NCBI RefSeq assembly: GCF_016808095.1
Contig: NC_068977.1
Coordinates: 22,841,364 to 22,905,363 of the forward strand
Direction: 5' to 3'
Length of the DNA stretch: 64,000 nucleotides
Source of the DNA: Vigna angularis
Taxonomy: Eukaryota > Streptophyta > Magnoliopsida > Fabales > Fabaceae
Below are positions 48,070 through 61,784 of the stretch, one piece after another. The notes beneath the pieces are model-generated. The model ran no database searches. It was not told the origin of the DNA and saw only the letters and a program-made list of their open reading frames with translations. A program made the position numbers and the translations under genes. The stretch's first letter is position 1; each line of letters begins with the position of its first letter.

Positions 48070-49040
48070 TATAAGATAGTTTACTTAAACTTATAGCTTT
48101 TGAGTAAGTCGTCATTAGTTCTAACGATTTTCCAACTTAAGTCGTCATGAGTCATGATGACTTTTTCATAAAATTATAAAAAGGTGAAATCTTCATGACT
48201 CATGATAATTTTGTAAATATGTTGTTCAATTTATAGGATGTCGTTCATAATGATGATGATTTTCAATTGAATCAAATTCATTTTAACTCATGATGATTTC
48301 TATTGTGAAATTGAGTTTGCCAAGCTTATCCTCTATTATCGAGCATGACGAACACTCCACTGAGCTTTCCAACAAGGTCCATGTCAAGCTCTTCATCGAG
48401 CTCTTTGCATGCTCCTTCAAGTTATGTGAGTTGTCCAAGCACCTCTCCGAGTTATCCAGTTGTTAGGCTAGCTTGTCTACCTTTACTCGACTGTCTTGTC
48501 AGATTCACCATACTACTCCATTGTCTTACGAAGATCACTGCACTATCTTGCAATCTTTTTTAGTTCACCACTCTAATTGGTTGTCTTGTCGAGTTCTTCA
48601 TATGTTTCATCTCGTTTTTTAGGTTATCTACATATCTTACCAACCTTTCCAACCTATTATGTTGTTTAGTCGACCTCTTCTTGCTATTCGGCAAACTTGT
48701 CAAGTTCTCTTTATTACTCGACAATCTTGTCTAGTTATGGACTCACTCATTATTCACGCGCTTGTTCTTCACTCAACTACACACAACTTTCATTGGACAA
48801 TATATCCTATAAATTAAAGTTTTTACCACTCTTAACAATTTTTGTTGAGCATATTTACAAAAAAGTCTTTAAAACTAAAGACAACTTTATCTTTTAAATT
48901 TTTTTTGAAGTTGTCAATAGTCATGACAACTTCAATTAAGAAGTCGTTAGACTCATGATGACTTTTTCCATTTTTTTTAATTTACAAAATAAACTATTGA
49001 AATTTTTTCTATTTTATATTTAGTGAAATAAACCAATATT
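48070..49040. mobile_element. Unclassified inverted-repeat element, copy B
   Basis: Ends match in inverted orientation, with a TAGTTTA.TT module followed by degenerate GTCGTCAT...TCTAACGA and GTCATGAGTC blocks. The flanking modules are the same as in copy A at 11043-12190. The middle, about 48330-48800, differs from copy A and includes a Ser/Leu-rich low-complexity frame. No transposase is visible. The boundaries are approximate. Confidence 0.45.
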
Positions 49041-51943
49041 TATATAACGGTAAAAGAATTAGTCTAGTCAATTCATTTTTATTGTACCGTAATAAATATA
49101 TAATATTAATTAAAATAACAAAAAAAATTAATTAACCGAATTCATTCTTTCATCAACAGGATGGAAATGAATTGTTTACTTACCAAAAACATAAATCAGA
49201 TCAAGCTTAGTAATTTTAAGTTAACCCATGATCAACCACCGCACCCTAACTTTAACATTGTTTCAACTGATTTAAAATCAAATAAGAAGTGAAGAGGCTA
49301 TGCGCAAAAGGATGTTTTGTCCATTACGCATACTGTTAGCGTATTTGCCAGCTTATGACAGAGTTGATGGAAAAATTATGAAAAGCGGTAATGAATAGAT
49401 TACCTGCTGCCACGTGGTAGCACCGACATTGCATTGAAAATATTGTGATCCAAAATTTAATTTAAGATTAAAATATTAAATTTTATTTCACTTGAAGATA
49501 TTTCAATGAATGCTTTTTTATAAAATCAGTTCTTAAATTTATAATCTTATGATATCTCGATAACAAAACAAATTTTTTAAAAAGAAATTGCAGTTTTTTG
49601 TAGTTGTTTTCTTGTTAGAATATTGGACCGGACTTCGTACAATACTTTATGTATTTCGATATCAGGCTCTTATTTGGTCCATTTTAGGCCCTAAACGAAG
49701 ATGCTTCTTTAATCTCTTGAGCTATTTCTTTATGCACCCCATATTTTTCATGTGTATCTCTTCAGGTAGTTACTTCTATATACAATATAAAAATTTGTCG
49801 AATATTGAGAAGTGAAACAAATTGTTGGAAAGATTATGGATACATGAACGGTGTTGATTCACATCCGTACCAACATATATACAACAATTTTATAAATATT
49901 TATGTAGCAAATATATTGTTATGTTATTGTAAACAATAATAATTCATCTCAATTTAATATTTGTTATATTAAAAAGCAGTTGTTATTTGATTGTTTCATA
50001 AGAATTGGAAATCAAAAATATCATTTTACCACACATTACTAAATTATTGCAAACATCCTACGAAAATATAAAACAAATTTTCCTGGTTAAATTCGTCTAA
50101 CGGTTTGCAATAATCAATTATTGTGAAACTTGTCATTTAGACTTGTCTAAGGCAGTGTGAAACCAATTCCAAAGATCAAGAATAAATTCTTGACATGTAT
50201 ATTTTGGTTGTTCACACTGACTTTTCTAAGTAATATAATGTATCTGAAAATGTAATATTTATTTCAATAAAAGAAGCTAACTGCTTCATTTTACTAATAA
50301 AATTCCAATTCTCAAAATTTTCTTTATGATTAATGTGCTTGATGAAGTCAGCATCAGTAGTTATTACAAACAATACAATAACATTATTTCTTTTATTTCT
50401 CATATTATGCTTCGTTATCATTTCGACCTAACAAATTTTTTATAATCCAGCTTTCGTAGATGTTTCATATTTAATTATACAATGAATCATGTACATTTGT
50501 TTCAACATTTTTGGCTTCTACTCTTCAATGCCAGAATGTTAGAAAAAAAAATGAATTTGGTCGAAAAAGCAAAAACATCTCAGATTATCAGATATATTAA
50601 TAGTAGAAATAGTATTGAGTTTTATGTTCTGAATACATGTTTCTAACGTAATCAAAACATAAATAAACTTTGCATCATTATAACTAAAGATAACAAAATG
50701 AATCAATTTGATCTATTGTGATCGATTACACCACCTTTTTATAAAAAATAGACCAGAATAATTTTATTCAAGATCATGATTGGAGAGTTGGAAAATGAAA
50801 GAAAAGGCAAAAGGAAAAGGAGATAATTTCAATTTTTTAAATTTTTAATATATTAATAAAAGAAATAATAAACCTTTACCAATAATATATAAACCTTTTA
50901 ATTTAAAAAATTAAAATTAAAAGTAATTTAAGATATTAATCCCTTTTACCATTTTATCGTCTCTAATCATATAAGAAATAGAAAAAAAAAGAGTAAAAGA
51001 TAAAAAAAATAAAAAATAAAAACTTTTGGTAGAATATAAGAAAGCAGAAAATGTGCAAATCGAAGTTCATTTCATTTGCAAAACAGAATCAATGAAAATG
51101 AAAGATCAAAATAAACCCAATTCTCACGTACCCAAAGGGTCAAGTCCCAGAAAAATTATAAAGAAAATATTGCATGACAATGCATTTGGCAGGTCTCAAT
51201 CATGTTTGTATCGGGGTCCAAATATGTTAGGAAAATGGAGAAAAAAATACACAAACTTTTGCTCAGGACATGAAAATAATTGAAATCGCTTTCCAATTTG
51301 TTATGATTATAAGTAATATATTATATTATTGTATTATTTATTTTGATGAAAATTGATTAAGTAATTTATTAAAGATAGATAAATATTATGAATCTAGTGA
51401 ACACCTCAATGATTTGTTTGAGTGAGAATGAAAATATTATATAAAATCTCTTCAATTCATAGAAACTAAACACTTCGATTAAAAAACATATTTTGAGAAG
51501 GATTATTATATGTTAATAATTTTTTTTAATAATTTTTTAACAATAGATTATGTGTCACTATTTTATTGGTGTATATAATTGAAACAAATCAATCACAAAT
51601 TACCACACAGTAAAAAAGTTATTAAAAAAAAGTTGTTAAAAAAATATTTTTCTTCTGAGAAAACAATTATGTTGATATTACCAGAAATTTGACTTCAACA
51701 AACGTAAAGAAGAAGTTTCAGTGTATTTTATTATTTAGTTTTGAAAACGAAGGGACGAAACTAAAATAGTAATACTAGAAAAACAGTTTGCAAAAATTTT
51801 GAATGTTACCACATATGCAAAACAATTTCGAAAATAGCTTATATTAACAACACGAAATAAACGTGAACATTTGCTAACAATTCAAACAACAATATGTAAA
51901 AAAATAGAGTTTTTTTGTCAACAAAAAAAAAATAAAAAATAAA

Positions 51944-52054
<111 letters not shown>

Positions 52055-52226
52055 TCCTAAAACATTTTTCCACTTCTACTACGCCTGCAGTAGATACTTC
52101 AATGTTCAAGTCAGCCAAGTACATCATATGACAATAAATATGGTGATTAATGAACATAACAATCTATATCGTGTATTATGCTATTTATATTATGATTTAT
52201 GAATTTTTTACATAGATGGGCCAAAT

Positions 52227-52228
<2 letters not shown>

Positions 52229-52296
<68 letters not shown>
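52229..52296. repeat. (AT)n microsatellite
   Basis: A second AT dinucleotide tract, ending in a few TATG units. Confidence 0.95.
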
Positions 52297-52308
<12 letters not shown>

Positions 52309-52699
52309 AACTAATTTCCTTGATTCTTTTTTGGGTTAATCATTGTATTAATCATTTGTCAATTCATTAATAAATGCATCGTTTACTAAAACTTCAACAT
52401 ATGATTATCAGATGGTATAAAACATTAGATGCTTAAGTTCAAAGTTGTTTGAGATATCTAGCGTTTGGCGAGATTTTGCTAGACGATATATTTCATAAGA
52501 CGCTTGCTTGAATTAACATTATTTTGAATAACACGTATTTTAAGCTTTAGTGTTAATATTGAGATAGACATTTTTGTTCATAAAATACTTGTTTGTAACA
52601 CGTTGTTCGTTTACACATTTAAGTATTCTATAAGAAAGACGCTTTCTTTCATTGGACGTTGTTTATAAAGCTTTTTCTATCATACAGTATAGTCTAGAA

Positions 52700-53921
52700 A
52701 ACATTGTCTAAGCTTATTTTTGTCTATAAAAGGTGTCTCAAAATATTTTTCTCTTACACCCTATTTCTTTAAAATAATATTTCATCAGAGTGATATTTCG
52801 TTTAATGCTTTTTTCAAAATCTAAGTTGTTAGATAGTCTAATCACTAGACGATCTTGTCTTAACACCGACTTGATTGAAGAACTTGGTTGCATTGTCGAC
52901 TTTAATAGCTCATTTGTTTTATCCATGTTGTTGATCAATTTGAGGTCGATCCTTGAGTTTTGTGGCATCATCAACGCACAGACTCATTTTCTTCGACTTC
53001 CTCTATGAAAAAATTGGTTTGCTCATCCCTTCTATTTTGAGATCGACACTCTTTTCCAAAGTGATCGACCATGCCACAACTATAGCATTTGTCTTATTTA
53101 TAACCATTTGAATAATGGTTGTACTTCCCTCATTTGAAGCTCTAAATGTTTGAGGTTCTTGATAGACCCACCGAGCTCCATGTATGCACAAATTTTGTTT
53201 GCCAAATTGATTTCTTTCTTCCTCTTATCCTTCTTAACCTCGGCCACTGTAACCATATCCTCTACATCCTCGTCCTCTTCCTTTACTTGATTGAAGCACA
53301 TTTTCAAGTGACCCCACCTTCTTCTTTCTCCACAAATTTTGTACTTCAAGGGACCAAAATGCTCTTCAAATGTGAGCATTGATAGGTCCTTGAACTCCTC
53401 AATCACACACCCCACATTCTAAAAGTCATCGGTCAATGATCTCAGAATCTTCTCCACCATGTAGCTAGTGGGAAACTCCTCTAGTTTCTACTAAGTTGGT
53501 TCGCCACGATTTCAACCTAAGTCATGTACTCAGCTACTCCTTTTGTCTCCTTCATTCTCATGTTGTCTAGCTCTCCTCTAAGTGTTTGAAGTCTTACCTT
53601 CTTCACTCGGTCATCTCCCTTGTACATCTTTTCTAGAATGTCCTACATTTCTTTTGAATCTTTTGCACTTGCAATCTTCTCAAATTCGAACTCGTCGATA
53701 CTTGATACAAGATGTACAACTGTCCTTCATATGTGATTTTTGCAACGCAATCATCTGGGCATTCAACTTATTTATGGTGTTTTATAGTTCTATGTGACCA
53801 TTTTCCACCACCTCCCAATTTCTTCAGAGCTAAGGAGAGCTTTCATTTTAAAGTTCCAATTGTCATAGTTAACCGCCTTTATCAACTTGGGGAGGGGCAC
53901 ATTGTTTGTAAAACTGGTCAT
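52700..53921 (-). pseudogene. Ty1/copia Gag pseudogene
   Basis: Read on the minus strand from ATG at 53921. The product looks like a UBN2-type Copia Gag: NYDNWNFKMKALL (about 53860), KEM*DILEKMYKGDDRVKKV (about 53650), LRGELDNMRMKE and a VEDM-rich region. It then has a zinc knuckle CYSCGMVDHFGKEC (about 53095-53050, a CX2CX4HX4C pattern). In-frame stops occur repeatedly. The trailing region to 52700 continues in several frames without protease or later domains. A GTGATATCAAAAC stretch near 53970 could be a decayed primer-binding site. Confidence 0.75.
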
Positions 53922-54459
53922 TTCTCACTCTTTTTTTTTTCTCTTAAATGCTTGAGCTAACTAGTTTTGATATCACTTTGTTAGCAAAACATTCTTTTGT
54001 GAATAATTTGGTTTCCTTCACTTGTGTATTTCATATCAACAAGACATTACAATTTATTGGACTCACATTTGGTATTCACCTCCAAGCTATAATGTCTTTC
54101 AATTATTACAACTATAATGACCATTACCACCCAAAACATAACACATTAAACTCTTGGCTTTTGCTCTCCTAAAACATTAAAACATAACTACTCATAAAAT
54201 ATGTTGTGAATAATTCCTCATTTAAGTTTACACTAATAATAACTCAACTGGGACAATTTGGAGTATACGAGAGTGAGAGTTAGAACACTAGTTGGAAAGG
54301 TTGGTATTATGCAAACGAAGATAAAAATAAATGGAAGCATATGCATGGTCACGCTTAAGAAGGAATCACAACCATTGAAAAGAAAATCGTGCAACTTCAT
54401 ATGTGGTGATTTGGGGAGTATAACTTTAGAGAGAAACTCCTATGAAGGAACCAAGGACA

Positions 54460-54700
54460 TTATATAAGGGCTTTAAATGGGATAGGTTACAAGAAGATTT
54501 TGTCCATAAGGAGTATCAACATGCAGATATTTTGTCAAAGAAGGTTACAAGTGGAAAACAATTCCCAGAAAGAACTATTTACTAACTTGAGCATTTGAGA
54601 TTTTGCAGGCATCCATGCCTTATTCGAAGAAAGAGACATCTCAAACAAAGAGTAAGGAGAGATCATCTCGAAAGACAAGGTAGAAAAAATTAGAATCTTA
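54460..54700 (+). pseudogene. Copia RNase H C-terminal fragment
   Basis: A plus-strand frame reads a VHKEYQHADILSKKVTSGK segment (about 54510-54570), matching the end of Copia RNase H, where an ADI-(L/F)-(T/S)-K phrase is typical. Degraded sequence follows. No LTR could be paired with it. Confidence 0.45.
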
Positions 54701-54840
54701 CAGGGACATGTCGGTCACACACTAAAACAACTTCAAAGGTTTGTCTTTCTGTGTCACATTGTTGGATTTTTCTCTTTCACTCTTCACTCTACATGGTTAA
54801 CTATTTTCTTTTTTGTAAGAAATGTTAGGCCTATTTCTTT

Positions 54841-54844
<4 letters not shown>

Positions 54845-54877
<33 letters not shown>
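54845..54877. repeat. Poly-G run of 33 bases
   Basis: Thirty-three uninterrupted G are preceded by TTTTACC and followed by TTGAATTGGTTTT. The flanks look like a legume LTR phrase in which a shorter G run is expected. The length may be a real microsatellite expansion or a sequencing or assembly artefact. Confidence 0.9.
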
Positions 54878-54879
<2 letters not shown>

Positions 54880-56011
54880 GAATTGGTTTTTAATAAAAAT
54901 ACTTTCTTTTACTATCTTTTTGGAAATCTTTAGAATGATCTTTAACACTCAAGATAATAAAAACAATAATGCAGTAAAAGTTTAAGGGATAGAAAAACCA
55001 ACACAGATTTTTATACTGGTTCGACCAAGCCTACATCCAGTCTTTTCAACAACCTTATTTGAAGGATACTACTATAATGATTGATTTTACAAGCAAGAAT
55101 ACAGAGACTACCTCTTCATGCACTCTCCTTCCCCACTCAAAATCAATTACAGCAAACAAGAGGTGAACACCCTCACACTCTCACAACCCAGAAAAGCAAT
55201 CCCAACTTCTGGTAACCTTAGAGCAATCCCAACTCTCGATGAGAACAAACACAGTCCTATGCTCTGGCACAAAATGCACAGAAACTCAATCTACAAATTG
55301 AAAAAGATAAACTTGATCTTCACAGTAGACACTCCAGTAGTGTAGATATGATCAGAAACTTTTGAGCACAAATCTTGACAGAATCTTGATGTATCAACCC
55401 AAATTTAAACCTTGATTCTTCAAGATGATTCTTGGACGCTCGCTGTAATCAAAACTCAATCAAATGTTAGTTATAAAATTGTATATTCTATCTGTTGTTT
55501 TGAAATAGCGCGCAAGACATCTATTTATAAGATTTTAACAATACTAATGCATTTTAATCGATTATGAAATTAATGTAATCGGTGACGTATTTAATAATGT
55601 TATGCCAGATTTACATTAAAACAGATTTAACAGATTAAGCAATTAATGTAATCGATTATACATTTATGATAAGCCAAAACATTTGCAAATATGACCGTTA
55701 TTACAAATAAGACTTAATTTGGAAACAGTTTTCAATATGTACCAGATTTAACCGATTAAGTAAATTGTGTAATCGGTTAAGTATTATACTTAAGTAAATT
55801 TTGAAACTTTTTCTTCTCAAAACTCATCACAACACTCAGCAAACAGCTGCTAGCAAAGGCATGAGTTTTAATCAATTATGCATATAATATAATCAGTTAA
55901 AACTTGCAGTTTGCTACACTTAAGCATTTTGCTGATATCTGATGAGACTAATTGATTACATAACACTGTAATCGATTACTTCATACAAATATGTTTTGTG
56001 CAAGTGGTTTT
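54878..56011. mobile_element. Probable LTR-retrotransposon flank, unclassified
   Basis: Non-coding. Includes a TTTATACTGGTTCGACC-like phrase and several TAATCGATTA and TAATCGGTTAA-type palindromic motifs (about 55550-55980), a style common in legume LTR elements. No coding domain or border was fixed. It ends where the Tekay LTR begins at 56012. Confidence 0.35.
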
Positions 56012-56439
56012 TGTAACACCCAAAAAAAACATTTCTTAAACATCTCACACACAAATTATTTCATTAATAATAAAAACATCGTATAGTATTACAATCATCC
56101 ATTTAGGAGTATCATAGTTCACACTGAAAATACATTATTATTTTTTTTAAAACCTCATTATAACACTCCTAAATTTATTTATTTATTTCTTTAAACTACT
56201 CTTCATTTTTCTGTTGCTTCCTCCTTCACTTGTATTGGTTCGGACGTCGTTCCGGCATCTGCTCCCGTATAACATAAACGTTATACGATCATCGCAAAAA
56301 TAAGATTTTCCGGCACAAACAAACAAGTAAGGGTGAGCTAACATGCAACACATCATTTATAAAACATGCATAATTGCTTTGATATAAACATCATATAATT
56401 TTTATGTCAGACATCCTCATACCATCATACCACAATTCC

Positions 56440-56675
56440 TATTAGACACTCGTCCCAAAATCCCCAATAAACACCACAATACCCAATAGACACTCATCCC
56501 ACAATACCTAATAAACACCACAATACCCAATAGACACTCATCCCACAATACCCAATAAACACCACAATACCCAATAGACACTCATCCCACAATACCCAAT
56601 AAACACCACAATACCCAATAGACACTCATCCCACAATACCCAATAAACACCACACTACCCAATAGACACTCATCC
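56440..56675. repeat. 44-bp minisatellite in the LTR
   Basis: Units with CAATAGACACTCATCC start at 56484, 56528, 56572, 56616 and 56660, a period of exactly 44 bases, with a diverged unit upstream. The same repeat recurs in the other LTR at about 63280-63466. Confidence 0.95.
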
Positions 56676-57140
56676 GGATGATACGTTGATGAGTGGTCGC
56701 GGGAGGTTATGCACTTGTGATGACTTCTACTTTTTCTTACAAATAGACCAGGATCTCCTACCCCTCTCACCACATAATTCATCCTTCTCTACTTGAGACT
56801 GGATGATTATTAGAGTATCAGGATAACCTCCGACTACAGGACCCTCAACATCAACATATACACTAATACCATATCATTACAGAATCTCTCCATTAGACTC
56901 ATATCATGCTCATATTCCTCAACTCATATTATACCATTACAAAATCTCCCCATAATACTCATATCATGTTCAGATGCATAATTTCATATCAACATCATAA
57001 AATACATTCATCACAGAAATCATACAAGATAAATATATTACAAACAAATTAACAATAATAAAATATTACTATAAATGGTCACCGGAGAAGAATCAAATGT
57101 TTGACAATCATTAAAATAATCTTAATATATAAAAATTCTT

Positions 57141-57520
57141 GGGGAAACAAGAAGTTGAATCTCGCAGAGCCGGTTAGACAACTTCTAATCCTTCCAGGAA
57201 GATGTAATAAAAAATTAAATAGAACAGTAAAAGTTATGGGGAAACAAGAAGTTGAATCTGGCAGAGCCGGTTAGACAACTTCTCGTCCTTCCAAAAAGAT
57301 GTACTGAAAATAGATAAAATAATAAAAGTTCTGGGGAAACAAGAAGTTGAATCTGGTAGAGCCGGTTAGATAACTTCTCATCCTTCCAAAAATACAATAT
57401 AAATAAATAAGAAAACAATAAAAGGTATCGGGAATACAAGAAGTTGAATCTGACAGATCCGGTTAGACAACTTCTAATCCATCCAAAAATACAAAAATAA
57501 ACAACTAATAATATACAAAT
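57141..57520. repeat. ~96-bp tandem repeat in the LTR, four units
   Basis: Units beginning GGGGAAACAAGAAGTTGAATC (trimmed in the last) start near 57141, 57239, 57333 and 57429. Each holds a CCGGTTAGA-AACTTCT phrase. Confidence 0.93.
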
Positions 57521-58256
57521 GGCATAACATAATCAACATCACATTTTACAACTATCACACTTGGATCTAAACACAGAAGCATGTTCTCATTCAAAATTCA
57601 AGATCATACAGAAACAAAATACTTCATATTCAAGATTTAAGATCAGACAAAAGCAAAATATTGCATATTCAAGACTCAAGATAATACAAAACGAAATACT
57701 CAAGGTTAGCTCCTCTTACCTCTATTCCAGACTTAATCTCCTCCTCTGAAACCGTTCTTCGAAAACTTCCAGAATTTCCCCTCTACAACTAGAATTTCCT
57801 CCAACTCTCTTCTCTCACAAATTTTTCTAGAATTTTGGTGCAAGTTTCAGCCTTCCCTCCCTTGCTATTTATAGCCAAAAAATTTTACTATTCATTTTTA
57901 CTATTCATTTTTACTATTCAAAAATATTATTTTAATCACCATTTGCTAAATTCTTATCTCTGATGATTCAATTCTACGTGTAGTGTTTATCTCTTCCACA
58001 ATTTATTTTTTTATTTTTTTTTACTATTCACTTTTTACTATTCATTTTTTTTAAACCCTAAAAAATTACTCCAATCCTTTATCTTAAATTGTTAATTTTT
58101 CTTATCAAGTTTTATTATTAATTATATTTTCTACCTTTAAATTTATTACTACAAAAAAAAATAATTGATATTATTTATTACAATAGATAACATTTTTTTT
58201 TTGGACTTTACATTCTCCCCAACAACAAAAATTTTCGACCTCGAAAATTCGACACT

Positions 58257-60362
58257 TCACAAAAAAAGATGGGGATAAGAATGTTTTACATCATCTTCTA
58301 ATTCCCATGTAGAGTCACCTGTTTTTCTATCCCAAACTACTCTCACTAAGTCGATAGTTTTCCCTCTAAGCTCCTTTGTTTTAGTGTCTTCTATACAAAC
58401 AGGTTGCACTTCTACGGATAGATCCTCTCTGATTTGAATATCTTCTACTTCTAAAATGTGAGAAGGATCATGAACATATTTTCTTAATTGAGAAACGTGA
58501 AAAACTGGATGGAGTTTGGCTAACTGAGGAGGTAACGCCATCTCGTAAGCGACTGGCCCAATTCTTCTCAAAATTTGATATGGACCAATGAACTTAGGAG
58601 AAAGTTTCTTCGAACGAAGAGCCCTTCCTACTCCTGTAGTTGAAGTCACCCGCAAAAAGACATGATCTCCGACTGCAAACTCCAATGGTCTCCTCCTTTG
58701 ATCAGCATATGACTTTTGTCTGCTCTGCGAAGCCTTCATTCTTTCTCGTATCAACTTTACTTTGTCCGTGGTCTGTTGTAGTAATTCAGGTCCTATCAAA
58801 GCCTTTTCACCGTCCTGGTACCAGCATAAAGGAGTTCGACATCGTCTTCCATACAGAGCCTCGTAAGGTGTCATTCCAATACTAGCATGAAAGCTATTGT
58901 TGTAGGTGAATTCCACTAGAGGAAGTACTTCATCCCAACTACCCAGATGATCCAATACACACGTTCTGAGTAGGTCTTCTAACGATTGGATGGTTCTTTC
59001 AGATTGTCCATCGGTTTGAGGATGATACGCAGAACTCATTCGTAACTTGCTGCCCATAGCTTCCTGTAGAGTTTGCCAGAATCTAGAAGTGAATCTTGGG
59101 TCTCGATCTGACACAATGCTTGAAGGGATGCCGTGCAATCTTACTATCTCTTTTATGTACAGTTGTGCCAACTTAGCCATTGACATTCTCAGATTTATTG
59201 CTAAAAAGTGAGCAGTTTTCGTCAATCGGTCAATGATGATCCAAATAGAATCATTACCTCTCACTGTCCGTGGTAAATGAGTGACGAAATCCATGGCAAT
59301 GCTATCCCATTTCCATTCTGGTATGTCTAATTGTTGTAGCAATCCTCCAGGTCTCTGATGTTCCACCTTTGCCTTTTGACAAATTAAACAAGCCGCTACA
59401 AATTGTGCTACTTCCTTCTTCATTCCTGGCCACCAAAAGGACTCCTTCAGATCATGATACATTTTAGTCATACCGGGATGTATGCTAAAACGACTTTTGT
59501 GTCCTTCTTCAAAGATTAGTCTTTTTATCTCTGCATTGTCTGGTACACATATTCTACTTCTAAATCTTATTACATCATCAGATCCTAACCTAAATTCTTT
59601 AGCCTTATCTGTACCAATCATTTTTGTTATCTTTTTCAAGCCGAGATCCAACAACTGCTTCTCTTTAATTAAAATGAGAAAATCGCTAGATATAGTCAGA
59701 CTACTACATCTAATGAAATCTTCTCCAAACTCCATCTGTAACTTCAGATCTCTGAACTTCTCCACCAACTCTTGTTCTTTGATCATCATATGAGAAACAT
59801 GAATTGCCTTTCTACTCAAAGCATCGGCTACCATGTTTGCTTTTCCTGGATGATATAGAAGTTCGAAATCATAATCCTTCAAGAATTCCATCCACCGTCT
59901 TTGCCTCATATTCAGCTCATTTTGGTCAAATAAGTACTTCAAGCTTTTGTGATCGCTGAATACTTGAAATTGAGCTCCATAGAGATAGTGCCGCCAAATC
60001 TTCAAGGAAAATACCACCGCTGCCAATTCCAAATCATGAGTAGGATAGTTCTTCTCATGAGTCTTTAATTGTCTTGAAGCGTATGCCACCACTCTTCTTT
60101 CTTGCATGAGCACACATCCTAACCCCTGATGTGAAGCATCACAGTAAATCTCAAAAGACTTACTTGGATTTGGAATAATCAATATTGGTGCACTTGTCAA
60201 CCTGTGCTTCAATTCTAGGAAGCTTTTCTCACACTTATCCGTCCAAACAAACGGTTGATCTTTGCGAGTTAGCTGTGTTAAAGGCGCTACCATTTTAGAA
60301 AAACCTTCTATAAATTTTCTATAGTATCCAACTAAGCCCACAAAGCTCCGGATTTCCGTCAT
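58257..60362 (-). pseudogene. Gypsy Pol C-terminal part: RNase H, integrase, chromodomain-like tail
   Basis: A 701-codon open frame carrying the last RT residues and the following modules. RNase H shows YCDAS (D75), ELAAVV (E112) and FSDHKS (D137). The integrase zinc finger has H288, H295, C325 and C328. The catalytic core shows MDFVTHLP (D358), SDRDPRF (D419) and DGQSER (E455), the expected D-D-E spacing. A GPY/F-type module with a HPVFHVSQLRKY segment (about 592-630) is followed by VRVVWDRKTGDSTWELED (673-690), a chromodomain-like tail typical of the Tekay/Del lineage. In the family, the chromodomain steers integration. It is separated from the upstream Pol part by a single in-frame stop, so I call it a pseudogene fragment although the frame itself is open. 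Confidence 0.9.
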
Positions 60363-60380
60363 AGTCTTTGGTCTCTCCCA

Positions 60381-61784
60381 CTATAGCACTGCTTCCACCT
60401 TGGTTGGATCTACTGCTATGCCTTGAGTTGATATAACATGTCCCAAGAATTGTACCTTCTGCATCCAGAATTCACACTTTGACAACTTTGCATATAGTTT
60501 CTTTTCTCTCAAGATCTCAAGCACAATTCTTAGATGCCCCTCATGTTCTTCTCGACTTTTGGAATAAATAAGTATGTCATCTATAAAGACTACGACAAAC
60601 TTATCTAAGAAGGGTTGAAAGATTCTGTTCATGTAATCCATGAACAAAGCTGGAGCATTAGTTACCCCGAATGGCATAACTACATACTCGTAATGCCCGT
60701 ATCTTGATCTAAAAGCAGTCTTCTGTACATCTTCAGCTTTAACCAAAATTTGATGATATCCAGACCTTAGATCTATCTTTGAAAATACTTGAGCTCCATG
60801 CAACTGATCCATCAAATCGTCAATCCTAGGCAAAGGATACTTGTTCTTGATGGTTAGCTTGTTCAACTGCCTGTAGTCGACACACAGTCTAGAGCTACCA
60901 TCTTTCTTCTTCACCAGCAGTACCGGTGTCCCCCATGCTAATACGCTTGGTCGAATGAATTGTTTTTCCAATAGCTCTTCAATTTGCTTCTTCAGTTCTG
61001 CCAACTCTGCTGGGGCCATTCGATATGGAGATATCGATACGGGTCCAGCTCCAGGTATTAAATCGATGGAAAATTCTACTTCTCGTTGAGGTGGCAATCC
61101 TGGTATTTCTTTTGGAAATACATCACTAAACTCATTGACTATGGGAATATCAAGATTTTGTTTATTTTTCTCAATTTCCACATGAGTCAAGATAATGAAA
61201 CACAGAGATCCTTCTTTTACTTCCTTCAACACTTGTTGTAATGACAACAGCTCCGCTTCTTCAGGATAAGGGAAAATCAACTCCTTCTTGTTACAGTCTA
61301 TAAGGATACGATTGGCAGATAACCAATCCATTCCTAAGATTACATCTAAACCTTGTAAAGGTAAAGATATAAGATGTACTTTGAACCTACGTCCTTCTAC
61401 AATGATTGGACATTGAGGACACATCCTCGATGTTTTTATCAATTTAGAGGCCGGTGTAGATACTATAAGATCATACTGCAGCTCTTTTATGGGTAGGTTC
61501 AATTCTTGAATAAGAGTTTCAGATAAAAAGGAGTGTGTCGCTCCAGAATCAAACAACACATTCAAGTCTCTACCAGCTATATTACAACATCCAATGATGA
61601 GGGTACCTGATTTGGCAGCTTCTGCTCCCGTTAAAGCATAGACTCTTCCAATCGCTTGTGGCATATTGTCAATCCTTCCTTGTTGAGGCGGTTTAATGAG
61701 GTTGAGTCGTTTCTCTTCTTTTAGAGGGGCAATCTCTAGCAAAATGTCCTTCAGCTCCGCAAAGAAAACATTTGTTGCGCACAT
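60381..61784 (-). pseudogene. Gypsy Pol N-terminal part: protease and reverse transcriptase
   Basis: A 467-codon frame. Protease: [12 protein letters not shown] with D79 in DSGA. Reverse transcriptase: [20 protein letters not shown] and [12 protein letters not shown], then the catalytic [10 protein letters not shown] near residue 400, and a terminal KVEAVL. It ends in a TAG at 60381-60383 after which the same frame continues into the RNase H/integrase segment, so this is a nonsense mutation and not a natural terminus. At its N end it overlaps the Gag frame (61693-61784) in a different phase. In this lineage Gag and Pol are normally one frame, so this overlap probably reflects an indel. Confidence 0.9.

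Larger units (their letters stand above)
56012..58212 (-). repeat. 3' LTR of the Tekay-like element
   Basis: 2,201 bases. Plus-strand ends are TGTAACACCC (56012) and GGACTTTACA (58212). It contains a 44-bp minisatellite and a ~96-bp tandem repeat, listed separately. Confidence 0.88.

Noticed and set aside
48345..48563. Ser/Leu-rich 72-codon frame in the unclassified element
   Set aside because: Low-complexity sequence from short GAGTTGTCC-like repeats; no known domain.
56440..56675. CRISPR-like regular repeats
   Set aside because: The 44-bp units are contiguous without unique spacers and lie in a plant retrotransposon LTR, so they are a minisatellite.
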